The notes under the pieces were generated by a model. It saw only the letters and a program-made list of their open reading frames with translations. It did not search any database and was not told the origin of the DNA. Of a stretch of 64,000 nucleotides of DNA, positions 9,462 to 17,856 are shown piece after piece. Each line of letters starts with the position of its first letter. Position 1 is the first letter of the stretch. The stretch is from Bradyrhizobium sp. AS23.2 (GTDB lineage Bacteria > Pseudomonadota > Alphaproteobacteria > Rhizobiales > Xanthobacteraceae): the NCBI RefSeq assembly GCF_001908185.1, contig NZ_LGHM01000026.1, forward strand, positions 1 through 64,000. The letters run 5' to 3'. Position numbers and translations under genes: made by a program.

Positions 9462-9902
9462 ATGAAACCCGCCCTCCTCTCCGCCTGGCAGACCTGGGCG
9501 CTTCTCTCCGCCTGCTTTGCGGCACTGACCGCAATCTTCGCCAAGGTCGGCGTCGAGAACATCAATCCGGATCTCGCGACCTTCATCCGCACCATCGTTG
9601 TCCTGCTCGCCTTCTCGGTGCTGCTGTTCTTCACCGGCCAGTTCGCGGCGCCGTCGGCGGTCTCGTCGAAGACCTGGCTGTTCCTGATACTCTCGGGGCT
9701 CGCAACCGGCGCGTCGTGGCTGTGCTACTTCCGCGCGCTGAAGCTCGGGCCCGCGACGCTGGTGGCGCCGATCGACAAGCTCAGCGTCGTGCTGGTGGCC
9801 CTCTTCGCCTTCGCCTTTCTCGGCGAGCGCCCAACGGCCCAGGGCTGGACGGGCATCGCCATGATCGGCGCCGGCGCGGTGTTGCTGGCCGTGAAGTTTT
9901 AA
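9462..9902 (+). CDS. Single-domain EamA/DMT family membrane transporter
   Basis: 146-residue inner-membrane protein with about five hydrophobic helices, made of one EamA domain instead of the usual two. Recognisable family features are the start WALLSACFAALTAIFAKVGV and the late GASWLCYFRALKLGP and LFAFAFLGERPT segments, the last being the conserved Glu-containing turn of EamA domains. Half-size members of this family work as homodimers or heterodimers. The substrate is unknown. A codirectional ArsB-like permease follows 102 bases downstream. Confidence 0.85.
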   Translation: MKPALLSAWQTWALLSACFAALTAIFAKVGVENINPDLATFIRTIVVLLAFSVLLFFTGQFAAPSAVSSKTWLFLILSGLATGASWLCYFRALKLGPATLVAPIDKLSVVLVALFAFAFLGERPTAQGWTGIAMIGAGAVLLAVKF

Positions 9903-10004
9903 GACGGAACCTTGCCGACGGCGCCCTGCGGCCACAGGGGAAGACAGCGGCGTCGGTTTCCGCTATCGCTGCCGAATGAACCGACTTCACATCAGGGACT
10001 GAAC

Positions 10005-11264
10005 GTGCCGACCGCGTCGCATGACCCCATCTGGGCCTGGAGCATGGTCGCAGCCGCGACCGCAGGCGTCATCGTTCGTCCGTTTCGCCTGCCCGAGGCG
10101 ATCTGGGCCGTCATCGGTGCCGCCGCGCTTGTGGTTCTCGGCATCCTGCCATGGCAGGATGCACTCACCGGAATCGAAAAAGGCGTCGACGTCTATCTCT
10201 TCCTGATCGGCATGATGCTGATCGCCGAGCTGGCGCGGCTCGAAGGCCTGTTCGACTATCTCGCAGCGCTCGCGGTGGAATATGCGGGTGGTTCGCAGCA
10301 GCGGCTGTTTCTGCTGATCTTCCTCGTCGGTACTGTCGTGACCGTCCTGCTCTCGAACGACGCCACCGCGATCGTGCTGACGCCGGCCGTCTATGCAGCG
10401 ACGCGCGCAGCCGGCGCCAAGCCCCTGCCTTATCTGTTCGTCTGCGCCTTCATCGCCAATGCCGCGAGCTTCGTGCTGCCGATCTCAAACCCCGCCAATC
10501 TCGTTGTGTTTGGCGCGCGCATGCCTGAGCTCACCGAATGGCTGCGTCTGTTCGCAATGCCCTCGGCCGCTGCGATCGTGCTCACCTATGTCGTGCTGCG
10601 CCTGACCCAGCACCGCGCCCTGAAGGAAGAGCCGATTGCGCGCAGCGTGCAGCATCCAAAGCTCGGCCGCGGCGGCAAGCTGACGGCCGCTGGCATCATC
10701 GCGATCGGCGTCGTGCTGGTCACGGCGTCCGCGCTGGACAAGCAACTGGGCTTGCCGACCTTCATCTGCGGTGTGGTAACGGCCGCCATCGTCCTGCTGC
10801 TCAGCCGCCAGTCACCCATGCCCGTGCTCAAGGGCGTCTCCTGGAGCGTACTGCCGCTCGTCGGCGGGCTCTTCGTGATGGTGGAAGCGCTGATCAAGAC
10901 CGGCGTGATCGGGCAGCTCAGCGCGCTCCTGCACGAAGCTGTCGCGCAATCGGTCCCGAAAGCCGGCTGGAGTGTCGGCATCGCGACGGGGATCGCCACC
11001 AACATCGCCAACAATCTGCCGATTGGGCTCGTCGCCGGCTCGGTCGCAGCCAGCGACCATTTGCCCGCGACGGTCGTCAGCGCCATCCTGATCGGCGTCG
11101 ATCTCGGCCCCAATTTGTCGGTGACTGGCTCGCTCGCCACGATCCTCTGGCTGGTGGCGCTTCGCCGCGAGAAGATCGAGGTCGGCGCCTGGCGGTTTCT
11201 CAAGCTGGGCATGCTGGTGACGCCGCCCGCTTTGATCGCGGCGTTGGCGGCTGCAATCTGGTAG
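10005..11264 (+). CDS. ArsB/SLC13-family anion permease
   Basis: Integral membrane transporter of 419 residues with about 11-12 hydrophobic segments. Characteristic stretches are LLSNDATAIVLTPAVY and ANAASFVLPISNPANLVV, with a mirrored ATNIANNLPIGLV in the second half, typical of the ArsB branch of the ion transporter superfamily. It may export arsenite or carry another anion. No arsR, arsC or arsA lies beside it, so arsenic resistance is not established. GTG 10005 is preferred because AGGGA lies about 10 bases upstream; a longer frame from 9912 overlaps no good start signal. It converges with the MFS gene through a hairpin at 11273-11303. Confidence 0.8.
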   Translation: MPTASHDPIWAWSMVAAATAGVIVRPFRLPEAIWAVIGAAALVVLGILPWQDALTGIEKGVDVYLFLIGMMLIAELARLEGLFDYLAALAVEYAGGSQQRLFLLIFLVGTVVTVLLSNDATAIVLTPAVYAATRAAGAKPLPYLFVCAFIANAASFVLPISNPANLVVFGARMPELTEWLRLFAMPSAAAIVLTYVVLRLTQHRALKEEPIARSVQHPKLGRGGKLTAAGIIAIGVVLVTASALDKQLGLPTFICGVVTAAIVLLLSRQSPMPVLKGVSWSVLPLVGGLFVMVEALIKTGVIGQLSALLHEAVAQSVPKAGWSVGIATGIATNIANNLPIGLVAGSVAASDHLPATVVSAILIGVDLGPNLSVTGSLATILWLVALRREKIEVGAWRFLKLGMLVTPPALIAALAAAIW

Positions 11265-11272
11265 TCGCAGGA

Positions 11273-11303
11273 CCCGATCGCGGCCATCACGGCCGCGACC
11301 GGG
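11273..11303. terminator. Bidirectional hairpin between convergent genes
   Basis: Stem CCCGATCGCGGCC / GGCCGCGACCGGG with a five-base loop and one G-T type mismatch, located between the ArsB-like gene (plus) and the MFS gene (minus). There is no clear T-tract. Confidence 0.55.
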
Positions 11304-11315
11304 TAAGACGCATCG

Positions 11316-12680
11316 TCAGTCGTTCTCGTAGCCGTAGACTTCCGGCAGGATGAAGATTGCGGCGAGCAATCCGATCAGCGGGAAGATCGCGACCAACAAC
11401 GTGGCGTTCGCCTGCCCGATCGCAGCGAACACCGTCGGGAACAGGAAGATCGCCAGGAACGATGGCAGCTTCACGAACATGTAGGCGAAGCCGCTCGCCG
11501 TGCCGCGATATTTCGGCTTGGCGACCATGGTCGGGATCGTCATGCAGTTCGACGCATCCCAATAGTGACCCCACAACATAGCGGCGGCCGCGAACGGCAG
11601 CAGGATCTTGTTGTCGGTGTAGAGCGCGAAAGCCGCGACCAGCAGCGAGGCCAGCACGATGCCGAAACCGGCGATCGCGATGCCGCGGTGACCGATCTTC
11701 GGCGTAAGCAGCGGACCGACCCAGCCGGACAAGGCGGCGAAGCAGAATAGCGCCATCGTCACCAGGTTGATGCCGAGCACGCTCGACACGCCGACCATCA
11801 CGAACAGCACCGGCAGGTAGAACGCAAACGTCGAGAACTCGCTGCCCTGCGCGAAGCAGGCGATCCAGCCGTAGACCGTGGCGCGCCAGCGGATCGGGTC
11901 CTTCTTGAGGTCGGCGAGGAATGCACGGGTGCTGACCTTCGGCACCGGCACGTCGTGGTCGGGCAGCATGTCGAGATTGTCGTTGAACATCTCGCGCGCA
12001 ACTTGTTTGGCCTCGCGGTAGCGTCCCTTTTGCACCAGCCACACTGCCGTCTCCGGCACGTCGTGACGCATGATCAGGATGATCAGCGCCGGCACCGCGC
12101 CGAGGCCGAGCGTCACGCGCCACAGCATCTCGTGCTGCATGTCGATCAGGAGGAAGATCACGATGACGCCGATAGTGAGGACCTCGCCGACCGCGAACAT
12201 GAACTGCCAGCGGTTGCCCATGACCTCGCGCTCGCCCTTGGCCATGGATTCCATGATGTAGGTGTAGCCGGTCGAGATGTCCGAGCCGAGCGGAATGCCG
12301 AGCAGGAAGCGGATGACCACGAGCCAGCCGACGCTCGGCACGAAGGCCTGCGCCAGGGCGAGCACGATGAACATCACCATCGTCACCAGGAACATCACGC
12401 GGCGGCCGATCTTGTCGGAGAGCCAGCCGCCGAGCAGCGCGCCGATGAGAGCACCGCCCTGGGTACCGGCCGCGGCAAGGCCCAGCATCAGCGGATCGGG
12501 ATTGTACTGCTCACGGATGAAGATCAGCACGAAGGCGATCGAATAGAGATCCCAGGCCTCGACCAGGATCGAGGCCATCATCAGCCAGCCGACTTTGTTG
12601 CCCTTGGGACTGTAGTTCGTAATGAGGTAGCGAACCGCGGCTTCGCTCGCGGTCGGTTGTGGCATGGCCATCGTTGACAT
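11316..12680 (-). CDS. MFS transporter, probable sugar-acid importer
   Basis: Major facilitator of 454 residues with 12 predicted helices. The motif between helices 2 and 3 is GGWLSDKIGRRVMF, the standard MFS signature, and TM1 begins VGWLMMASILVEAWDLYSIAF as in the metabolite:H+ symporter group. ATG 12680 is chosen because AGAGAGGACC lies just upstream. It sits 24 bases after the GntR gene on the same strand and diverges from the dehydratase-SDR-idonate dehydrogenase operon. It therefore probably imports the hexonate (for example idonate or gluconate) used by those enzymes. Substrate is inferred from context only. Confidence 0.85.
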   Translation of the reverse strand: MSTMAMPQPTASEAAVRYLITNYSPKGNKVGWLMMASILVEAWDLYSIAFVLIFIREQYNPDPLMLGLAAAGTQGGALIGALLGGWLSDKIGRRVMFLVTMVMFIVLALAQAFVPSVGWLVVIRFLLGIPLGSDISTGYTYIMESMAKGEREVMGNRWQFMFAVGEVLTIGVIVIFLLIDMQHEMLWRVTLGLGAVPALIILIMRHDVPETAVWLVQKGRYREAKQVAREMFNDNLDMLPDHDVPVPKVSTRAFLADLKKDPIRWRATVYGWIACFAQGSEFSTFAFYLPVLFVMVGVSSVLGINLVTMALFCFAALSGWVGPLLTPKIGHRGIAIAGFGIVLASLLVAAFALYTDNKILLPFAAAAMLWGHYWDASNCMTIPTMVAKPKYRGTASGFAYMFVKLPSFLAIFLFPTVFAAIGQANATLLVAIFPLIGLLAAIFILPEVYGYEND

Positions 12681-12704
12681 ACTTGGTCCTCTCTTCAAAA
12701 CTCT

Positions 12705-13472
12705 CTACGCGTCGAGTAGCGGCTCGATGCTGCAATCGAGCAGGCGCGGGTCGATCCCCGCCTCCATGCCCATGAACATCGAATCCATGTAGTCGATCAG
12801 TGCATCGCTCGCCTTCACGGCGTCCTCGACGTGGCGGCCGCCGACCGCACTGAGAATGGCGAGATGGTGGTCGATCGTGCCCGATAGCTCGGCCTGCCCC
12901 GGCATGAAGCGGTGATGGATGTAGCCGATGCGGCGGTACAACGTGTGCAACGGCCGCATCGTGTGCACCAGGAAGGGCTCGCCGGCTGCTTCCAGCACCA
13001 GCGCGTCGATGCGGCGGTCGAGGCTGTTGAACTCGTCGAGGGTCAGGCTGGTGCGGCGCTCGCGCAGGAGGCGCTCGATGTGCAGCGCCTGATTGCGGTG
13101 CGAGAGGCTGGCGCGGTCCGCCGCAAGCCGGATCACGAAACGCTCCATGTCGCGACGCAGGCCGAGCAGCATGCGCTCGCGCGCCAGATCGATCGGCGCG
13201 ATGTGAAGGCCGTGACGCGGACGGATGATGATCAATGTATCGGCAGAGAGACGATTGACGGCGTGATGCACCGGTGTGCGCCCGAAGCCGGTAATATGCT
13301 GTAGTTCCAGCATCGTCATGAATTGTCCGGGCTTGAGCTCGCAGTGGACGAGCAATTCCTCGATCCTCTGATAGGCGAGCTCGAAAAAGTTGAGACGGTT
13401 GTGCCGGCTGGGCTTGCCCTCGCCGTCATCGTCGTTTCTCACCACCTCGAGCGCGCGCTTGCGCCGTGCCAT
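12705..13472 (-). CDS. GntR-family (FadR/FCD type) transcriptional regulator
   Basis: 255-residue regulator. The N-terminal winged helix-turn-helix runs from about residues 30-90 (NFFELAYQRIEELLV through GRTPVHHAVNRLSAD and IIRPRHGLHIAPID). The C-terminal helical FCD ligand-binding domain contains the repeated acidic/His positions (LGLRRDMERFVIRLAADRAS and ELSGTIDHHLAILSAV). It heads a two-gene unit with the MFS transporter and faces the catabolic operon. A near-perfect palindrome at 13544-13559 lies between the two divergent units and is a natural operator. A sugar acid or its breakdown product is the likely effector, by context. Confidence 0.9.
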   Translation of the reverse strand: MARRKRALEVVRNDDDGEGKPSRHNRLNFFELAYQRIEELLVHCELKPGQFMTMLELQHITGFGRTPVHHAVNRLSADTLIIIRPRHGLHIAPIDLARERMLLGLRRDMERFVIRLAADRASLSHRNQALHIERLLRERRTSLTLDEFNSLDRRIDALVLEAAGEPFLVHTMRPLHTLYRRIGYIHHRFMPGQAELSGTIDHHLAILSAVGGRHVEDAVKASDALIDYMDSMFMGMEAGIDPRLLDCSIEPLLDA

Positions 13473-13543
13473 GTCGTCCTCTCCCGTCAGCCCGCGCTCT
13501 CGTTGCAGGGGGGCGCCCTAATTTGCGGCACCCTTAAAACATG

Positions 13544-13559
13544 TTGTGATATATTACAA
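13544..13559. promoter_or_regulatory. Probable GntR operator
   Basis: The 16-base sequence TTGTGATATATTACAA is an inverted repeat with one mismatch pair, of the TTGT...ACAA type bound by FadR-subfamily GntR regulators. It lies between the divergent GntR and dehydratase genes, about 70 bases from the first and 94 bases from the second start codon, and includes an AT-rich core that may overlap a promoter. Confidence 0.6.
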
Positions 13560-13652
13560 GCAGGCGTAAGACGGCCGCCGGCCCGCTTCATTTAGCGGCG
13601 TGCAATGACAACAAGGCAGGCGCTACGCGCCTGCGACGGGAGGACTTTTGCC

Positions 13653-14852
13653 GTGAAGATCACGTCGATCGAGACACTGCGCACCGAGGAATTCTCCAAC
13701 GTCATCTGGGTGCGCATCCACACCGACACGGGCGTGATCGGTCTCGGCGAAACCTTCTACGGCGCAGGCGCGGTCGAAGCGCAGATTCACGACACCTTTG
13801 CCGGCCGCCTGCTCGGCCGCAATCCCCTGCACATCGAGGCGATCCATCGCGACATGCTGAACCTGCCGATGGCGCAGTCCTCGACCGGCGTCGAATACCG
13901 CGCGGCCTCGGCGATCGACATCGCGTTGTGGGACCTGTTCGGCAAGGTCTGCAATCAGCCGGTTCACCAGATGCTCGGCGGCCTCTGCCGCGACAAGCAG
14001 CGCATCTACAACACCTGCGCCGGCACCCAGTATGTCCGCTCGACCAATATCAGCCCGGTCGCGAACTGGAATCTCGGCGCGTCCAAAGGCCCCTACGAGG
14101 ATCTCGACGGCTTCATGCACCGTGCCGATGCGCTCGCCGAAAGCCTCCTGGAGAGCGGCATCTCGGCGATGAAGATCTGGCCGTTCGATCCGGCGGCACA
14201 GGAGAACAAGGGTCTCTACATCACCGCCGCGCAAATGAAGCAGGCGATCGAGCCGTTCGAGAAGATCCGCAAAGCAGTCGGCGACAAGATGGAGATCATG
14301 GTCGAGCTCCATTCGCTCTGGAACCTGCCGACGGCAAAGCAGATCGCGCGCGCGCTCGAGCCCTACACGCCGACCTGGTACGAGGACCCGATCCGGATGA
14401 ACTCGCCGCAGGCGCTGGCCGAATATGCGCGCTCGACCGACGTCTGGGTCTGCGCCAGCGAGACGCTGGGCTCGCGCTTCCCCTACAAGGACATGCTCGA
14501 CCGCGATGCCATGCATGTCGTGATGGCGGATCTGTGCTGGACCGGCGGCCTCACCGAGGGCCGCAAGATCGCCGCTATGGCCGAGACCTATCACCGGCCC
14601 TTCGCGCCGCATGACTGCATCGGCCCGATCGGCTTCATCGCCGCCATCCACATGTCGTTCAGCCAGCCCAACACGCTGATCCAGGAATCGGTGCGCGCCT
14701 TCTACAAGGGCTGGTACAATGAGCTCGTCACCACGACGCCCGTGATCAAGGACGGGTACGTCTTCCCGATGGAAGGCCCCGGCCTTGGCGTCGACCTCCT
14801 CCCCGCGGTGCTCGACCGCAGCGATCTCACCGTGCGCCGCTCCAACGCCTGA
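13653..14852 (+). CDS. Enolase-superfamily (mandelate racemase group) sugar-acid dehydratase
   Basis: Enzyme of 399 residues with the N-terminal capping domain and TIM barrel of the mandelate racemase/muconate lactonising group. Putative metal ligands are seen in order: MVELHSLWN (Glu, with a His two residues on), WYEDP and CASETLG. The later His of PFAPHDCIGP is a candidate acid/base, and MKIW supplies the barrel Lys. The Glu-x-His arrangement recalls the Asp-x-His of D-galactonate dehydratase, so a sugar-acid dehydratase is likely. GTG 13653 is favoured by GGGAGGA nine bases upstream; the open frame to 13605 lacks this. It is the first gene of an operon with an SDR and an idonate-dehydrogenase-like gene. 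Exact substrate is not determined. Confidence 0.82.
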   Translation: MKITSIETLRTEEFSNVIWVRIHTDTGVIGLGETFYGAGAVEAQIHDTFAGRLLGRNPLHIEAIHRDMLNLPMAQSSTGVEYRAASAIDIALWDLFGKVCNQPVHQMLGGLCRDKQRIYNTCAGTQYVRSTNISPVANWNLGASKGPYEDLDGFMHRADALAESLLESGISAMKIWPFDPAAQENKGLYITAAQMKQAIEPFEKIRKAVGDKMEIMVELHSLWNLPTAKQIARALEPYTPTWYEDPIRMNSPQALAEYARSTDVWVCASETLGSRFPYKDMLDRDAMHVVMADLCWTGGLTEGRKIAAMAETYHRPFAPHDCIGPIGFIAAIHMSFSQPNTLIQESVRAFYKGWYNELVTTTPVIKDGYVFPMEGPGLGVDLLPAVLDRSDLTVRRSNA

Positions 14853-14864
14853 GGAATTCCTGAG

Positions 14865-15632
14865 ATGAGCATCGCCCTCTTCGACCTTTCAGGCCGCACC
14901 GCGCTCGTGACCGGCTCCTCCCGCGGCCTCGGCCGCGCCATTGCCGAAGGCATGGCCAAGGCCGGCGCCAAGCTGATCATCAACGGCGTCGACCCCAAGC
15001 GCGTAGAACAGGCCGTCGCTGAATTTCGCGCCGCCGGCTACCAGGCTGAGGGGGCGGCCTTCAATGTCACGGATGAGCCTGCGATCATCGCGGCGTTCAA
15101 CGATTTCGACAGACAAGGCCTCGCGGTCGACATCGTCGTCAACAACGCCGGCATCCAGCACCGCAAGCCGCTGGTGGAGTTCACCACCGACGAGTGGCGC
15201 AAGGTGATCGAGACCAATCTCACCAGCGCCTTCGTCATCGGCCGCGAGGCGGCCAAGCGCATGATCCCGCGCAAGCGCGGCAAGATCATCAATATCGGCT
15301 CGCTCGGCAGTGAGCTGGCGCGCCCCACGATCGCGCCCTACACCGCCGCCAAGGGCGGCATCAAGAACCTGACCCGCTCGATGGCGGTGGAATGGGCTCA
15401 GCACGGCATCCAGGCCAACGCAATCGGCCCCGGTTATATGCTCACCGACATGAACGAGGCGCTGGTCAACAACACCGATTTCAACAACTGGCTAATGGGC
15501 CGCATCCCCTCCAAGCGCTGGGGCAAGCCGGACGAGCTGGTGGGCGCGGCGATCTTCCTGGCGTCCGATGCCTCGACCTACGTCAACGGACAGATCATCT
15601 ATGTCGATGGCGGCATGATCGCCGCGATGTGA
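14865..15632 (+). CDS. idnO: SDR oxidoreductase, gluconate 5-dehydrogenase-like
   Basis: Classical short-chain dehydrogenase of 255 residues. The cofactor motif is TGSSRGLGRAIA, followed by NNAG, catalytic Ser in NIGSLGSE and YTAAKGG with the active-site Tyr and Lys. The sequence around GIQHRKPLVEFTTDEWRKV is typical of 5-keto-D-gluconate reductase/gluconate 5-dehydrogenase. It would interconvert 5-ketogluconate and gluconate with NAD(P)H. It starts 12 bases after the dehydratase stop and is followed 26 bases later by the L-idonate-5-dehydrogenase-like gene. This pairing is the core of the idonate-to-gluconate pathway. Symbol given by family resemblance. Confidence 0.8.
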   Translation: MSIALFDLSGRTALVTGSSRGLGRAIAEGMAKAGAKLIINGVDPKRVEQAVAEFRAAGYQAEGAAFNVTDEPAIIAAFNDFDRQGLAVDIVVNNAGIQHRKPLVEFTTDEWRKVIETNLTSAFVIGREAAKRMIPRKRGKIINIGSLGSELARPTIAPYTAAKGGIKNLTRSMAVEWAQHGIQANAIGPGYMLTDMNEALVNNTDFNNWLMGRIPSKRWGKPDELVGAAIFLASDASTYVNGQIIYVDGGMIAAM

Positions 15633-15658
15633 CCAGCGAAACGTTGAGGGAGCAAGCC

Positions 15659-16690
15659 ATGCGCGCCGTCGTCATCCACGCGCCGAAGGACCTGCGGATC
15701 GACAGCTTTCCCGATGCGGCGCCCGGTCCGGGCGAAGTCCGCGTCAAGATCGCCAATGGCGGCATCTGCGGCTCCGACCTGCACTATTACCACCACGGCG
15801 GCTTCGGCGTCGTGCGCATCCAGCAGCCGATGGCGCTGGGGCACGAGATCGCCGGCGTGGTCGCGGCCGTCGGTGACGGCGTCACCGGCGTCAAGCCAGG
15901 CACGCGCGTCGCGGTCAATCCCAGCAAGCCGTGCGGCCAGTGCCTGCATTGCCAGGAAGGCATGCGCAACCAGTGCCTCGACATGCGCTTCCTCGGCAGC
16001 GCGATGCGCTTTCCCCATGTGCAAGGCGGCTTCCGTGAGTTCATCACGGTCGATGCCGCGCAAGCCGTTCCCATCGCGGACAAGCTGTCATTGGCCGAAG
16101 CCGCGGTGGCCGAGCCGCTCGCGGTGTGCCTGCATGCCGGCAAGCAGGCCGGCCCCCTGCTCGGCAAGCGCGTGCTGATCACCGGCTGCGGGCCGATCGG
16201 CGCGCTGATGATCCTGGTCTCGCGCTTCGGCGGCGCATCCGAGATCGTGGTCACCGACGTCGCCGATGCACCGCTTGCGGTCGCGAGAAAACTCGGCGCT
16301 ACTCACGCCATCAATGTCGCGACCAATACCGCTGCGATCGATCCCTGGCGCGCCGGCAAGGGCGTGTTCGACACGCTGTTCGAAGCTTCGGGCAACCAGG
16401 CTGCGCTCCGCACCGCGCTCGACGTGCTGCGTCCCGGCGCCACGCTGGTGCAGCTCGGCCTCGGCGGCGAGATGACGCTGCCTATCAACTCCATCGTGGC
16501 CAAGGAATTGCAGCTCCGCGGTACCTTCCGCTTCGACCCCGAGTTCGAGCTCGCGGTGCGGCTGATGGGCGAAGGCCTGATCGACGTGAAGCCGCTGATC
16601 ACGGCCACCATGCCATTCGAGAACGCGGTCGCGGCGTTCGAGCTCGCCAGCGACCGCTCCCAGTCGATGAAGGTGCAGCTGACGTTCTAG
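15659..16690 (+). CDS. idnD: Zinc alcohol dehydrogenase family, L-idonate 5-dehydrogenase-like
   Basis: Medium-chain zinc dehydrogenase of 343 residues. GGICGSDLHYY and GHEIAGVV supply the catalytic zinc site. The structural zinc loop has Cys residues in CGQCLHCQEGMRNQC, and the Rossmann motif is GCGPIG. This fits L-idonate 5-dehydrogenase, which oxidises L-idonate to 5-ketogluconate. ATG 15659 has GAGGGAG upstream; the longer open frame runs into the preceding gene and is rejected. It is the last gene of the hexonate operon. Its stop codon TAG forms the edge of the first copy of the ~100-bp convergent-gene repeat. Confidence 0.82.
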   Translation: MRAVVIHAPKDLRIDSFPDAAPGPGEVRVKIANGGICGSDLHYYHHGGFGVVRIQQPMALGHEIAGVVAAVGDGVTGVKPGTRVAVNPSKPCGQCLHCQEGMRNQCLDMRFLGSAMRFPHVQGGFREFITVDAAQAVPIADKLSLAEAAVAEPLAVCLHAGKQAGPLLGKRVLITGCGPIGALMILVSRFGGASEIVVTDVADAPLAVARKLGATHAINVATNTAAIDPWRAGKGVFDTLFEASGNQAALRTALDVLRPGATLVQLGLGGEMTLPINSIVAKELQLRGTFRFDPEFELAVRLMGEGLIDVKPLITATMPFENAVAAFELASDRSQSMKVQLTF

Positions 16691-16795
16691 AGCCAATTCC
16701 GTTCCGATGGAATCGGAACGGGGCTCTAGATTCTTGTTTTGACGCGTTTTCTTTACGCGAACCGGTATCCACTTCGCTCGAAAAACGCTCTCTAG
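16688..16795. repeat. Convergent-gene repeat, copy 1
   Basis: About 105 bases. One end carries a hairpin, CCGTTCCGATGGAATCGGAACGG, written here in two arms around ATGGAA, next to GGGGCTCTAG. The middle is TTCTTGTTTTGACGCG, and the far end is CCGGTATCCACTTCGCTCG followed by an A-run and CGCTCT. It starts in the idnD stop codon and ends in the stop codon of the convergent DUF3280-like gene. Copies occur at 21956, 28280 and 57052. Confidence 0.9.
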
Positions 16796-17667
16796 GGCTG
16801 CGCCTGCCCCTCGATGAGCCGGTCGCTGACCAGCCGCACGGCCCCGCGCTTCCACGAATAGTCCGCGCCCATTCGCAGGCCGCTGTCGCCGCGCGCCAGC
16901 ACCACGCCGGTCCTGGCATCGCGAACCTGGAAGCCGAGCGTGTACTCGGTGCGGCTGACCCGCCGCACCACGCCAATCAACGATTGATCCGCGCCGAGCT
17001 TTTGCGCAATGGCCGCCTCGCAGCCGTCGCAATCGCGCAAGGCGTGCGCCTTCGCCTCCTCGCCGCCGACATCGACGATGCGGTAACGGCCGGATTGGCC
17101 GAGGGCATCGCGCACGCTACCGGTGACCTCGGCCAGGTACGAAACATCGGACGCGGCCGAGGCGGCCGCCGAACCGGCGGTCATGTCCTCGAGCTCGAAA
17201 TCGAACACTGCAAGCGCGATCGGCGCGGGTGTGCCGAGCGCGGCCATGACCTCGCGGGACACGAAGATCTCGGCGCGTTCCCATGATTCATCATTGTCGC
17301 CGCGGAAGGTGTAGAGCTTGTCCATCACGATCTTCCTGGCGCCAACGTCGATCACCGCGACTTTGGCCCATTGCACCAGCGTGCTCGTCTTCTGGATGCC
17401 GCCGATGACCTTGAACGCCGCGCCGTCTTGAGCAGAAGGCACGAGCCGGTAGCGCTGGTCAGCGCTGATGTCCCGTCTGAGCGCGGACATGAACGCCGAC
17501 AGCCGCCGCTCGTGGGCGGCGGTCTGGTTCGCCGGCTCGGCCGACGTATCGGTATAGCTGAAGTCGTCCATGGCAATGCCGATGGCGGCCTCGGCATGGG
17601 CTGGCGAATAGGCCGCCGGAAGGACGAAGAGGAGACAGGCAGAGAGGATCAACCGTGTGCGGCGCAT
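16792..17667 (-). CDS. Secreted DUF3280/DUF2380-like protein with internal duplication
   Basis: 291 residues. A signal peptide (RLILSACLLFVLPAAYSPAHA) precedes a mature protein made of two similar halves. Half 1 runs from IGIAMDDFSYTDTS to SREVMAALG; half 2 runs from IALAVFDFELEDMT to VSDRLIEG. Matching elements appear in the same order in both: a DDF/FDF strand, an RYRLV/RYRIV segment, a VIGGIQK/LIGVVRR strand and a trailing Arg/Ser-rich helix. This resembles the DUF3280/DUF2380 family of exported proteins. It diverges from a two-component pair at 17857-19901, so it may be a periplasmic input or target of that system. No catalytic residues are recognised. Function unknown. Confidence 0.75.
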   Translation of the reverse strand: MRRTRLILSACLLFVLPAAYSPAHAEAAIGIAMDDFSYTDTSAEPANQTAAHERRLSAFMSALRRDISADQRYRLVPSAQDGAAFKVIGGIQKTSTLVQWAKVAVIDVGARKIVMDKLYTFRGDNDESWERAEIFVSREVMAALGTPAPIALAVFDFELEDMTAGSAAASAASDVSYLAEVTGSVRDALGQSGRYRIVDVGGEEAKAHALRDCDGCEAAIAQKLGADQSLIGVVRRVSRTEYTLGFQVRDARTGVVLARGDSGLRMGADYSWKRGAVRLVSDRLIEGQAQP

Positions 17668-17856
17668 GCGGGCCTCGTGTGATGGAGCGGCGCCGCAATA
17701 TGGGCGACAGCCTCAGGCCATGCAGCAGTGCCGGTCCCGGCGAGCGCCGGGAAAATTTCACGAAGTTGCACCGCAACAACGCGTAGCGCTTTGCGCCGCT
17801 TGCGTTCTGCCGTTTAATGCGCAGGCGACAATTCCGTTCACGCCAGGTGCCCGCCG

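Noticed and set aside
10005..11264. Arsenic resistance operon
   Set aside because: Only an ArsB-like permease is present. The ArsR-type gene at 30053 is far away and lacks metal-binding Cys pairs.
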